DNA of 64,000 bases from Balanoglossus misakiensis (Eukaryota > Hemichordata). The notes under the pieces were generated by a model. That model was not told the DNA's origin, did not search any database, and worked only from the letters and a program-made list of their open reading frames with translations. Positions 24,003 to 36,600 of this stretch are shown here, piece after piece. Numbering within the stretch: position 1 is the first letter of the stretch; each line of letters starts with the position of its first letter. The stretch spans positions 11,284,001 to 11,348,000 of the forward strand of contig CM082585.2 in the NCBI GenBank assembly GCA_040954595.2. The letters are read 5' to 3'. The translations under genes and the position numbers were made by a program.

Positions 24003-24183
24003 AGTCATTCGAACAATTTGATGATTTCATTTCAGTTCGTCGCTAAAAGTAATTCAGTCTCTTACACTTGGACTTGATAGCGATAAATCATATTAAATGG
24101 TTCACCCCAAACTCTATTGATGCAAACGTATGAAAACTGATGCTGAAGTATACGTGGAATAAGATTCAGATTCAAATACGTGT

Positions 24184-24189
24184 AATAAA
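24184..24189 (+). other. Poly(A) signal AATAAA of SLC27A gene
   Basis: Canonical hexamer 182 nt past the SLC27A stop codon. It lies between convergent genes; the next minus-strand stop codon is at 24387. Confidence 0.6.
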
Positions 24190-24386
24190 CTGGAATTAAC
24201 AAAAATGTTTCTCAGTATGTGTGATTATAAGATATCCATTAATATCGTAGAAATTAACACATTTCTATGAAACTGCATTGACATTGTTTGCAAATTGGTT
24301 GTTTTTCATCACTATATTAGATTGCAAAAGTAATCCAGTAGACTATTTAAGGCTACATACAAAATCTTATCACAAAATCGTGTTCT

Positions 24387-26280
24387 TTAAATGTACGCAA
24401 CAAGGTAGGCCAAACATGGAATGAAATAGGTTAGGCCTATGTGTTCTGCCACAATGGCTGCGGCGCCTGAACCTGGTGGTTTAGTCGGTGCTTTAGTTGT
24501 TCCTCCGTCTTGCGGACACTCTATTGGCCCTATCCCTGATTGTCCGAATGGAAGACAGACCAGGTTGTTAGTTTCATCATTGTCATCAAAGTCAGCCCCA
24601 GCGCCTAGAAAAGGGAAAATGTAAATCGATGGTAAAAGAGTCACTTTAGACAACCACGCGACGGCATCCCACCCGGGCTTTATTGCGCATGTTCTATTTT
24701 AAACATCATGAACTTGAAATATCGACATCGATTTTCCGGCCAATTTTGTGTACGTCGATTCTCTATCAAAAAAAACTCTTGAAAATTCTCACCTTTCTCG
24801 AAGAGAACACAGAAGAAGGCATAGGACTGACAGTTTTCAGAAGGTATCTCTATGCTGACCTCATTTCCGGAGTACGTCGTTGTCTCCCACTCATCAATGC
24901 CACTATTGAGATCGCCAAGTGACAATGTATCCTTAAGATCAAACTTGACAGTGGCATCAACGCTTTCTGAATCGGCAATGAACGCTCTGAAGCCGATGTT
25001 AGACTGCCCGCCGGGTACTTGAGTGCCGCCATGATTGGTGAGATCGACGGAGAATGTGACGTCGACTGGTTCATCGTAACTGTATGTGGCCGTTGGTGGA
25101 TCCAGGACAAGATTGGAAATCCCGATTTCTGAAGAAGTGATGAAAATAGAACATGTTGTCAACTCGTCTAGAAATAAATGAACAGGCCTAATAGCGAACA
25201 CAACACAACGGAGCGCAAAAGAAACACAACACAGCACAACACAACACAGCACAACACAACACAACACAACACAACACAACACAACACAACACAACACAAC
25301 ACAACATTCTTGCATCAGATAACACACAACTAAAACCACTTGAGTGCACCTGATTTATTAGATTCATGAGAACGCATTTTAATCCCACATTTCTTGGACA
25401 AAGTGTACATTACCTGAAGTACAGTTAGTCCTTCCAGCTTCCGTCGTTGGGCAAGCATCTGAGTCCCCGCTTATGAACTTCAAACATGCAAAGTCATTGG
25501 AGCTGTCGCTGTCTGTATATGTAGCTACCGGATCCTTCTCTATTACCACACACAGATGACTGTGTGTTCCACACTTGTCCGACGGGTACACTATGTCGTA
25601 GGATTGACTAGCGTAAAAGTGTTCTGCGAAGGGGTTGGTTGTTTGGCTCTCTAAGGCACTTTCGCGGTTGCTGCCACCGTCGTTGAGATCGAAGCCCGTC
25701 ACCTCAACCTGGTCAGCCATATTGCCATTAGTATCGAAAGCAGAATAGTAGAGTTTCACGTCATAATTCATGCCAGGACCCGCCGCTGGAAGGTCATCCG
25801 GCCCTGTGTTCCTCACATACATAGAGGCACACCCGACTGACGTTGCATCATCTGTGTTGTAGAGTATTCTCTGTACAGACGGATTCGGGTTGATCATCCA
25901 AAACTCTTCTATTTTTAAATCTGCAACACAGAAACTACAGATGCTTAGTATCTATAGACGCTTAGGATTTACACAATTTACAAATAAATCTATTTTCCAT
26001 GGTAACAGTGGTAAAATTTGCATAGATGAACGTATAACTTTTTGAGTTCGCCGTCTTGCCTGGAATCATGCAATGTTTACCCGTTGGCACAAGTACGCCT
26101 ATATTCACCCATCCACTTAATGCTACCTTGTTAGTTCCCTTCCCTGATTTTAAGGGCATCCTACTTGTATCTGCATTAATGTCGAGCAACAAATAAATGA
26201 AAGACGCAGTACTTACCACAATTCTGTGCTACAGCTTGTGACAAAAGTAAAAAAGACAACACAACTCTAAAAGTAGCCAT
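24387..26280 (-). CDS. Secreted two-module protein with GPI-type C terminus (GPI-tailed paralogue)
   Basis: Coding exons 26280-26217, 25920-25414, 25128-24793 and 24604-24387 join to 1125 nt, 374 aa. Residues 1-18 form a signal peptide (VVLSFLLLSQAVAQ). Module 1 (about 22-190) and module 2 (191-302) align with the TM-tailed paralogue at 0.6-2.9 kb; exon 3 is 336 nt in both and all coding introns are phase 1. After DDNDETNNLVCLPF the protein has a short Thr/Pro/Lys linker, a small-residue patch GSGAAA, and a hydrophobic C-terminal end (IGLTYFIPCLAYLVAYI) with no basic tail. That is the layout of a GPI-attachment signal, so surface anchoring by GPI is inferred. A splice acceptor (CATTCCAG) directly precedes the ATG, implying a 5'-UTR intron as in the paralogue. 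Function unknown. Confidence 0.85.
25197..25306. repeat. (CACAA)n pentanucleotide microsatellite
   Basis: Imperfect, then perfect CACAA units inside intron 2 of the GPI-tailed gene (intron 25129-25413). It generates spurious Cys/Val/Leu-rich open frames on the minus strand. Confidence 0.95.
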
Positions 26281-27599
26281 CTGGAATGAAGAGATATCTA
26301 ATGTATCGCTGACGATGCTCTTCAGAGAAACAACGATTGTATGTACGTTTAGAGGAATATTTATTGTAGTATACCCGGATGGACGCTGTAAAATGAGCTT
26401 ATATTCTTTTGTTTATTGATCGATCGCCATAGCAACGGCATTCTTTTGTACTTAGTCAACAATCTAAGCAGAGCGATGACCAATAATAAATATGCTTCGT
26501 CAGCCAAACTTTGTTTGCCTCCCTTGACCTGAAGATAACTTGGCCATAAGGTTGCAAAGTTATAAATGTAACGATTCTTAAAATATATGTAATAAAAACA
26601 GTAATGCAATTAACATCAACGTCTTAATGCCTTGCTCAGCATAAAACAGTTGTTCAAGCACAGTACAGTTATGAGCTTATTACAATCCTACCAGGACACC
26701 AAATCACATAGCAGTATCGTCAAAATGAATGCGCAACGGCAGTCCTTACTTGAAAGGTAAAATTTATTGTAGGTACACTGTTAAGATGTCAAGTGAGACA
26801 TTTCAGATTGCAAAGCTAATATTGACATGGTATCAATATTCGACCATGTTCCTTCTTGTGTGAATTCTGTGCGTCCTGGGTTGGAGCAAGGAGTAACCGT
26901 ACTCAACGGAATATTTAGGGTTGTTGAGATGTCTGTGAAAGTAATACCAGTACTTTGGCAAATTTTGTCAGGGACTACAAGATTCATATTCATTAGTTAA
27001 CATCTGTATATGGAATTTATCCTACACCAGAGTGATATATTAGCCTTGTTGAGTACATGTATTCCTATTTCGTCGACCTCAAAGAAAAAGCTTTCACTTT
27101 TGGCATATTTCTCCTTTCTTTTCAGGTAACAGCCTTGTTCCTCTCCGAAAAACGTGTAAATATAGCAAGCATTTTGCTTACAAATACCGGCTCCATAATA
27201 ATATAAATTTCAAGGATTTTTGCTGCTGGCCAGCCTCATTTCAAGTTCCGCATGTTCGAAACCTTATTCAGATTGTTGGGAGGCGTGCAAAATAATGGTT
27301 GATTATATATTTCGTCCCCAAGCGCCCCCTCATATATAACAGTGCTAGTTTCTAAATGGGCCAGTCTTGTGATGGTCGGTGGCCCCTGCTGACGTCAGTG
27401 TGAACTTTTTACTCGAACCGATGGTAAATAAACATACTTTAAATATTGAAGTCCTGTCGCATTGTTTGTAACCCCTCTTCAACACGCCAAATAGCGAGAA
27501 GAAATATAATGTCCCCGTGTGCAAAAAATATCCATTAGAAGCACGGTCAGCAAAAGCGTGCGTCTAAGGGACAACATATATTCTGGTCATTTTTCAACA
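26281..27599. other. Intergenic stretch before the satellite; no gene supported
   Basis: Contains the upstream region of the GPI-tailed gene. Only short open frames without motifs. From about 27600 the sequence turns into degenerate satellite copies. Confidence 0.55.
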
Positions 27600-27689
27600 T
27601 TGTTCACAAAAATTTTCAAAAATGACAAATCCCCGACTTTGCGAACTTTGGTGATTTTGTCATTTTTGGACATTTTTCATTGGTTATAG

Positions 27690-30600
27690 CTCATGAAAAT
27701 CCTCAAAAAATGACGATTTTTCGACTTTGCGGAATTTCAAAATTTGGCCGATTTTTAAAAAAAATCATGGGTTATAGCTCATGAAAATCATCCAAAAATG
27801 AGAATTTTTCGACTTTGCGGAATTTCAAAATTTGGCCGATTTTTGAAAAAAATCATGGGTTATAGCTCATGAAAATCATCCAAAAATGAGAATTTTTCGA
27901 CTTTGCGGAATTTCAAAATTTGGCCGATTTTTGAAAAAATCATGGGTTATAGCTCATGAAAATCATCCAAAAATGAGAATTTTTCGACTTTGCAGAATTT
28001 CAAAATTTGGCCGATTTTTGAAAAAATCATGGGTTATAGCTCATGAAAATCATCCAAAAATGAGAATTTTTCGACTTTGCGGAATTTCAAAATTTGGCCG
28101 ATTTTTGAAAAAATCATGGGTTATAGCTCATGAAAATCATCCGAAAATGAGAATTTTTCGACTTTGCGGAATTTCAAAATTTGGCCGATTTTTGAAAAAA
28201 TCATGGGTTATAGCTCATGAAAATCATCCAAAAATGAGAATTTTTCGACTTTGCGGAATTTCAAAATTTGGCCGATTTTTGAAAAAATCATGGGTTATAG
28301 CTCATGAAAATCATCCAAAAATGAGAATTTTTCGACTTTGCGGAATTTCAAAATTTGGCCGATTTTTGAAAAAATCATGGGTTATAGCTCATGAAAATCA
28401 TCCAAAAATGAGAATTTTTCGACTTTGCGGAATTTCAAAATTTGGCCGATTTTTGAAAAAATCATGGGTTATAGCTCATGAAAATCATCCAAAAATGAGA
28501 ATTTTTCGACTTTGCGGAATTTAAAAATTTTGCCGATTTTTGAAAAAATCATGGGTTATAGCTCATGAAAATCATCCAAAAATGAGAATTTTTCGACTTT
28601 GCGGAATTTAAAAATTTTGCCGATTTTTGAAAAAATCATGGGTTATAGCTCATGAAAATCATCCAAAATGTGAATTTTTCGACTTTGCGGAATTTCAAAA
28701 TTTGGCCGATTTTTGAAAAAAATCATGGGTTATAGCTCATGAAAATCATCCAAAAATGAGAATTTTTCGACTTTGCGGAATTTCAAAATTTGGCCGATTT
28801 TTGAAAAAATCATGGGTTATAGCTCATGAAAATCATCCAAAAATGAGAATTTTTCGACTTTGCGGAATTTCAAAATTTGGCCGATTTTTGAAAAAATCAT
28901 GGGTTATAGCTCATGAAAATCATCCGAAAATGAGAATTTTTCGACTTTGCGGAATTTCAAAATTTGGCCGATTTTTGAAAAAATCATGGGTTATAGCTCA
29001 TGAAAATCATCCAAAAATGAGAATTTTTCGACTTTGCGGAATTTCAAAATTTGGCCGATTTTTGAAAAAATCATGGGTTATAGCTCATGAAAATCATCCA
29101 AAAATGAGAATTTTTCGACTTTGCGGAATTTCAAAATTTGGCCGATTTTTGAAAAAATCATGGGTTATAGCTCATGAAAATCATCCAAAAATGAGAATTT
29201 TTCGACTTTGCGGAATTTCAAAATTTGGCCGATTTTTGAAAAAATCATGGGTTATAGCTCATGAAAATCATCCAAAAATGAGAATTTTTCGACTTTGCGG
29301 AATTTCAAAATTTGGCCGATTTTTGAAAAAATCATGGGTTATAGCTCATGAAAATCATCCAAAAATGAGAATTTTTCGACTTTGCGGAATTTAAAAATTT
29401 TGCCGATTTTTGAAAAAATCATGGGTTATAGCTCATGAAAATCATCCAAAATGTGAATTTTTCGACTTTGCGGAATTTCAAAATTTGGCCGATTTTTGAA
29501 AAAAATCATGGGTTATAGCTCATGAAAATCATCCAAAAATGAGAATTTTTCGACTTTGCGGAATTTCAAAATTTGGCCGATTTTTGAAAAAATCATGGGT
29601 TATAGCTCATGAAAATCATCCAAAAATGAGAATTTTTCGACTTTGCGGAATTTCAAAATTTGGCCGATTTTTGAAAAAATCATGGGTTATAGCTCATGAA
29701 AATCATCCGAAAATGAGAATTTTTCGACTTTGCGGAATTTCAAAATTTGGCCGATTTTTGAAAAAATCATGGGTTATAGCTCATGAAAATCATCCAAAAA
29801 TGAGAATTTTTCGACTTTGCGGAATTTCAAAATTTGGCCGATTTTTGAAAAAATCATGGGTTATAGCTCATGAAAATCATCCAAAAATGAGAATTTTTCG
29901 ACTTTGCGGAATTTCAAAATTTGGCCGATTTTTGAAAAAATCATGGGTTATAGCTCATGAAAATCATCCAAAAATGAGAATTTTTCGACTTTGCGGAATT
30001 TCAAAATTTGGCCGATTTTTGAAAAAATCATGGGTTATAGCTCATGAAAATCATCCAAAAATGAGAATTTTTCGACTTTGCGGAATTTCAAAATTTGGCC
30101 GATTTTTGAAAAAATCATGGGTTATAGCTCATGAAAATCATCCAAAAATGAGAATTTTTCGACTTTGCGGAATTTCAAAATTTGGCCGATTTTTGAAAAA
30201 ATCATGGGTTATAGCTCATGAAAATCATCCGAAAATGAGAATTTTTCGACTTTGCGGAATTTCAAAATTTGGCCGATTTTTGAAAAAATCATGGGTTATA
30301 GCTCATGAAAATCATCCAAAAATGAGAATTTTTCGACTTTGCGGAATTTCAAAATTTGGCCGATTTTTGAAAAAATCATGGGTTATAGCTCATGAAAATC
30401 ATCCGAAAATGAGAATTTTTCGACTTTGCGGAATTTCAAAATTTGGCCGATTTTTGAAAAAATCATGGGTTATAGCTCATGAAAATCATCCAAAAATGAG
30501 AATTTTTCGACTTTGCGGAATTTCAAAATTTGGCCGATTTATGAAAAAATCATGGGTTATAGCTCATGAAAATCATCCAAAAATGAGAATTTTTCGACTT

Positions 30601-33600
30601 TGCGGAATTTCAAAATTTGGCCGATTTTTGAAAAAATCATGGGTTATAGCTCATGAAAATCATCCAAAAATGAGAATTTTTCGACTTTGCGGAATTTCAA
30701 AATTTGGCCGATTTTTGAAAAAATCATGGGTTATAGCTCATGAAAATCATCCAAAAATGAGAATTTTTCGACTTTGCGGAATTTCAAAATTTGGCCGATT
30801 TTTGAAAAAATCATGGGTTATAGCTCATGAAAATCATCCAAAATGTGAATTTTTCGACTTTGCGGAATTTCAAAATTTGGCCGATTTTTGAAAAAAATCA
30901 TGGGTTATAGCTCATGAAAATCATCCATAAATGAGAATTTTTCGACTTTGCGGAATTTCAAAATTTGGCCGATTTTTGAAAAAATCATGGGTTATAGCTC
31001 ATGAAAATCATCCAAAAATGAGAATTTTTCGACTTTGCGGAATTTCAAAATTTGGCCGATTTTTGAAAAAATCATGGGTTATAGCTCATGAAAATCATCC
31101 AAAAATGAGAATTTTTCGACTTTGCGGAATTTCAAAATTTGGCCGATTTTTGAAAAAATCATGGGTTATAGCTCATGAAAATCATCCAAAAATGGAAATT
31201 TTTCGACTTTGCGGAATTTCAAAATTTGGCCGATTTTTGAAAAAATCATGGGTTATAGCTCATGAAAATCATCCAAAAATGGAAATTTTTCGACTTTGCG
31301 GAATTTCAAAATTTGGCCGATTTTTGAAAAAATCATGGGTTATAGCTCATGAAAATCATCCAAAAATGAGAATTTTTCGACTTTGCGGAATTTCAAAATT
31401 TGGCCGATTTTTGAAAAAATCATGGGTTATAGCTCATGAAAATCATCCAAAAATGAGAATTTTTCGACTTTGCGGAATTTCAAAATTTGGCCGATTTTTG
31501 AAAAAATCATGGGTTATAGCTCATGAAAATCATCCAAAAATGAGAATTTTTCGACTTTGCGGAATTTCAAAATTTGGCCGATTTTTGAAAAAATCATGGG
31601 TTATAGCTCATGAAAATCATCCAAAAATGAGAATTTTTCGACTTTGCGGAATTTCAAAATTTGGCCGATTTTTGAAAAAATCATGGGTTATAGCTCATGA
31701 AAATCATCCAAAAATGAGAATTTTTCGACTTTGCGGAATTTCAAAATTTGGCCGATTTTTGAAAAAATCATGGGTTATAGCTCATGAAAATCATCCAAAA
31801 ATGAGAATTTTTCGACTTTGCGGAATTTCAAAATTTGGCCGATTTTTGAAAAAATCATGGGTTATAGCTCATGAAAATCATCCAAAAATGAGAATTTTTC
31901 GACTTTGCGGAATTTCAAAATTTGGCCGATTTTTGAAAAAATCATGGGTTATAGCTCATGAAAATCATCCAAAATGAGAATTTTTCGTCTTTGCGGAATT
32001 TCAAAATTTGGCCGATTTTTGAAAAAAATCATGGGTTATAGCTCATGAAAATCATCCAAAAATGAGAATTTTTCGACTTTGCGGAATTTCAAAATTTGGC
32101 CGATTTTTGAAAAAATCATGGGTTATAGCTCATGAAAATCATCCAAAAATGAGAATTTTTCGACTTTGCGGAATTTCAAAATTTGGCCGATTTTTGAAAA
32201 AATCATGGGTTATAGCTCATGAAAATCATCCAAAAATGAGAATTTTTCGACTTTGCGGAATTTCAAAATTTGGCCGATTTTTGAAAAAATCATGGGTTAT
32301 AGCTCATGAAAATCATCCAAAAATGAGAATTTTTCGACTTTGCGGAATTTCAAAATTTGGCCGATTTTTGAAAAAATCATGGGTTATAGCTCATGAAAAT
32401 CATCCAAAATGAGAATTTTTCGTCTTTGCGGAATTTCAAAATTTGGCCGATTTTTGAAAAAAATCATGGGTTATAGCTCATGAAAATCATCCAAAAATGA
32501 GAATTTTTCGACTTTGCGGAATTTCAAAATTTGGCCGATTTTTGAAAAAATCATGGGTTATAGCTCATGAAAATCATCCAAAAATGAGAATTTTTCGACT
32601 TTGCGGAATTTCAAAATTTGGCCGATTTTTGAAAAAATCATGGGTTATAGCTCATGAAAATCATCCAAAAATGAGAATTTTTCGACTTTGCAGAATTTCA
32701 AAATTTGGCCGATTTTTGAAAAAATCATGGGTTATAGCTCATGAAAATCATCCAAAAATGAGAATTTTTCGACTTTGCGGAATTTCAAAATTTGGCCGAT
32801 TTTTGAAAAAATCATGGGTTATAGCTCATGAAAATCATCCAAAAATGAGAATTTTTCGACTTTGCGGAATTTCAAAATTTGGCCGATTTTTGAAAAAATC
32901 ATGGGTTATAGCTCATGAAAATCATCCAAAAATGAGAATTTTTCGACTTTGCGGAATTTCAAAATTTGGCCGATTTTTGAAAAAATCATGGGTTATAGCT
33001 CATGAAAATCATCCAAAAATGAGAATTTTTCGACTTTGCGGAATTTCAAAATTTGGCCGATTTTTGAAAAAATCATGGGTTATAGCTCATGAAAATCATC
33101 CAAAAATGAGAATTTTTCGACTTTGCGGAATTTCAAATTTGGCCGATTTTTGAAAAAATCATGGGTTATAGCTCATGAAAATCATCCAAAAATGAGAATT
33201 TTTCGACTTTGCGGAATTTCAAAATTTTGGCCGATTTTTGAAAAAATCATGGGTTATAGCTCATGAAAATCATCCAAAAATGAGAATTTTTTCGACTTTG
33301 CGGAATTTCAAAATTTGGCCGATTTTTGAAAAATCATGGGTTATAGCTCATGAAAATCTTCCAAAAATGAGAATTTTTCGACTTAGCGGAATTTCAAAAT
33401 TTGGCCGATTTTTGAAAAAATCATGGGTTATAGCTCATGAAAATCATCCAAAAATGAGAATTTTTCGACTTTGCGGAATTTCAAAATTTGGCCGATTTTT
33501 GAAAAAATCATGGTTATAGCTCATGAAAATCATCCAAAATGAGAATTTTTCGACTTTGCGGAATTTCAAAATTTGGCCGATTTTTGAAAAAATCATGGGT

Positions 33601-36600
33601 TATAGCTCATGAAAATCATCCAAAAATGAGAATTTTTCGACTTTGCGGAATTTCAAAATTTGGCCGATTTTGAAAAAATCATGGGTTATAGCTCATGAAA
33701 ATCATCCAAAAATGAGAATTTTTCGACTTTGCGGAATTTCAAAATTTGGCCGATTTTTGAAAAAATCATGGGTTATAGCTCATGAAAATCATCCGAAAAA
33801 TGAGAATTTTTCGACTTTGCGGAATTTCAAAATTTGGCCGATTTTTGAAAAAATCATGGGTTATAGCTCATGAAAATCATCCAAAAATGAGAATTTTTCG
33901 ACTTTGCGGAATTTCAAAATTTGGCCGATTTTTGAAAAAATCATGGGTTATAGCTCATGAAAATCATCCAAAAATGAGAATTTTTCGACTTTGCGGAATT
34001 ACAAAATTTGGCCGATTTTTGAAAAAATCATGGGTTATAGCTCATGAAAATCATCCAAAAATGAGAATTTTTCGACTTTGCGGAATTTCAAAATTTGGCC
34101 GATTTTTGAAAAAATCATGGGTTATAGCTCATGAAAATCATCCAAAAATGAGAATTTTTCGACTTTGCGGAATTTCAAAATTTGGCCGATTTTTGAAAAA
34201 ATCATGGGTTATAGCTCATGAAAATCATCCAAAAATGAGAATTTTTCGACTTTGCGGAATTTCAAAATTTGGCCGATTTTTGAAAAAATCATGGGTTATA
34301 GCTCATGAAAATCATCCAAAAATGAGAATTTTTCGACTTTGCGGAATTTCAAAATTTGGCCGATTTTTGAAAAAATCATGGGTTATAGCTCATGAAAATC
34401 ATCCAAAAATGAGAATTTTTCGACTTTGCGGAATTTCAAAATTTGGCCGATTTTTGAAAAAATCATGGGTTATAGCTCATGAAAATCATCCAAAAATGAG
34501 AATTTTTCGACTTTGCGGAATTTCAAAATTTGGCCGATTTTTGAAAAAATCATGGGTTATAGCTCATGAAAATCATCCAAAAATGAGAATTTTTCGACTT
34601 TGCGGAATTTCAAAATTTGGCCGATTTTTGAAAAAATCATGGGTTATAGCTCATGAAAATCATCCAAAAATGAGAATTTTTCGACTTTGCGGAATTTCAA
34701 AATTTGGCCGATTTTTGAAAAAATCATGGGTTATAGCTCATGAAAATCATCCAAAAATGAGAATTTTTCGACTTTGCGGAATTTCAAAATTTGGCCGATT
34801 TTTGAAAAAATCATGGGTTATAGCTCATGAAAATCATCCAAAATGAGAATTTTCGACTTTGCGGAATTTCAAAATTTGGCCGATTTTTGAAAAAATCATG
34901 GGTTATAGCTCATGAAAATCATCCAAAAATGAGAATTTTTCGACTTTGCGGAATTTCAAAATTTGGCCGATTTTTGAAAAAATCATGGGTTATAGCTCAT
35001 GAAAATCTTCCAAAAATGAGAATTTTTCGACTTTGCGGAATTTCAAAATTGGCCGATTTTTGAAAAAATCATGGGTTATAGCTCATGAAATCATCCAAAA
35101 ATGAGAATTTTTCGACTTTGCGGAATTTCAAAATTTGGCCGATTTTTGAAAAAATCATGGGTTATAGCTCATGAAAATCTTCCAAAAATGAGAATTTTTC
35201 GACTTTGCGGAATTTCAAAATTTGGCCGATTTTTGAAAAAAATCATGGTTATAGCTCATGAAAATCATCCAAAATGAGAATTTTTCGACTTTGCGGAATT
35301 TCAAAATTTGGCCGATTTTTGAAAAAATCATGGGTTATAGCTCATGAAAATCATCCAAAAATGAGAATTTTTCGACTTTGCGGAATTTCAAAATTTGGCC
35401 GATTTTTGAAAAATCATGGTTATAGCTCATGAAAATCATCCAAAAATGAGAATTTTTCGACTTTGCGGAATTTCAAAATTTGGCCGATTTTTGAAAAAAT
35501 CATGGGTTATAGCTCATGAAAATCATCCAAAAATGAGAATTTTTCGACTTTGCGGAATTTCAAAATTTGGCCGATTTTTGAAAAAATCATGGGTTATAGC
35601 TCAATGAAAATCATCCAAAAATGAGAATTTTCGACTTTGCGGAATTTCAAAATTTGGCCGATTTTTGAAAAAATCATGGGTTATAGCTCATGAAAATCAT
35701 CCAAAAATGAGAATTTTTCGACTTTGCGGAATTTCAAAATTTGGCCGATTTTTTGAAAAAATCATGGGTTATAGCTCATGAAAATCATCCAAAATGAGAA
35801 TTTTTCGACTTTGCGGAATTTCAAAATTTGGCCGATTTTTGAAAAAATCATGGGTTATAGCTCATGAAAATCATCCAAAAATGAGAATTTTTCGACTTTG
35901 CGGAATTTCAAAATTTGGCCGATTTTTGAAAAAATCATGGGTTATAGCTCATGAAAATCATCCAAAAATGAGAATTTTTCGACTTTGCGGAATTTCAAAA
36001 TTTGGCCGATTTTTGAAAAAATCATGGGTTATAGCTCATGAAAATCATCCAAAAATGAGAATTTTTCGACTTTGCGGAATTTCAAAATTTGGCCGATTTT
36101 TGAAAAAATCATGGGTTATAGCTCATGAAAATCATCCAAAAATGAGAATTTTTCGACTTTGCGGAATTTCAAAATTTGGCCGATTTTGAAAAAATCATGG
36201 GTTATAGCTCATGAAAATCATCCAAAAATGAGAATTTTCGACTTTGCGGAATTTCAAAATTTGGCCGATTTTGAAAAAATCATGGGTTATAGCTCATGAA
36301 AATCATCCAAAAATGAGAATTTTTCGACTTTGCGGAATTTCAAAATTTGGCCGATTTTTGAAAAAATCATGGGTTATAGCTCATGAAAATCATCCAAAAA
36401 TGAGAATTTTTCGACTTTGCGGAATTTCAAAATTTGGCCGATTTTGAAAAAATCATGGGTTATAGCTCATGAAAATCATCCAAAAATGAGAATTTTTCGA
36501 CTTTGCGGAATTTCAAAAATTTGGCCGATTTTTGAAAAAATCATGGGTTATAGCTCATGAAAATCATCCAAAAATGAGAATTTTTCGACTTTGCGGAATT

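Noticed and set aside
24680-25388. Cys/Val/Leu-rich minus-strand open frames upstream of module 2 of the GPI-tailed gene
   Set aside because: They are read-through of the (CACAA)n microsatellite in the intron.
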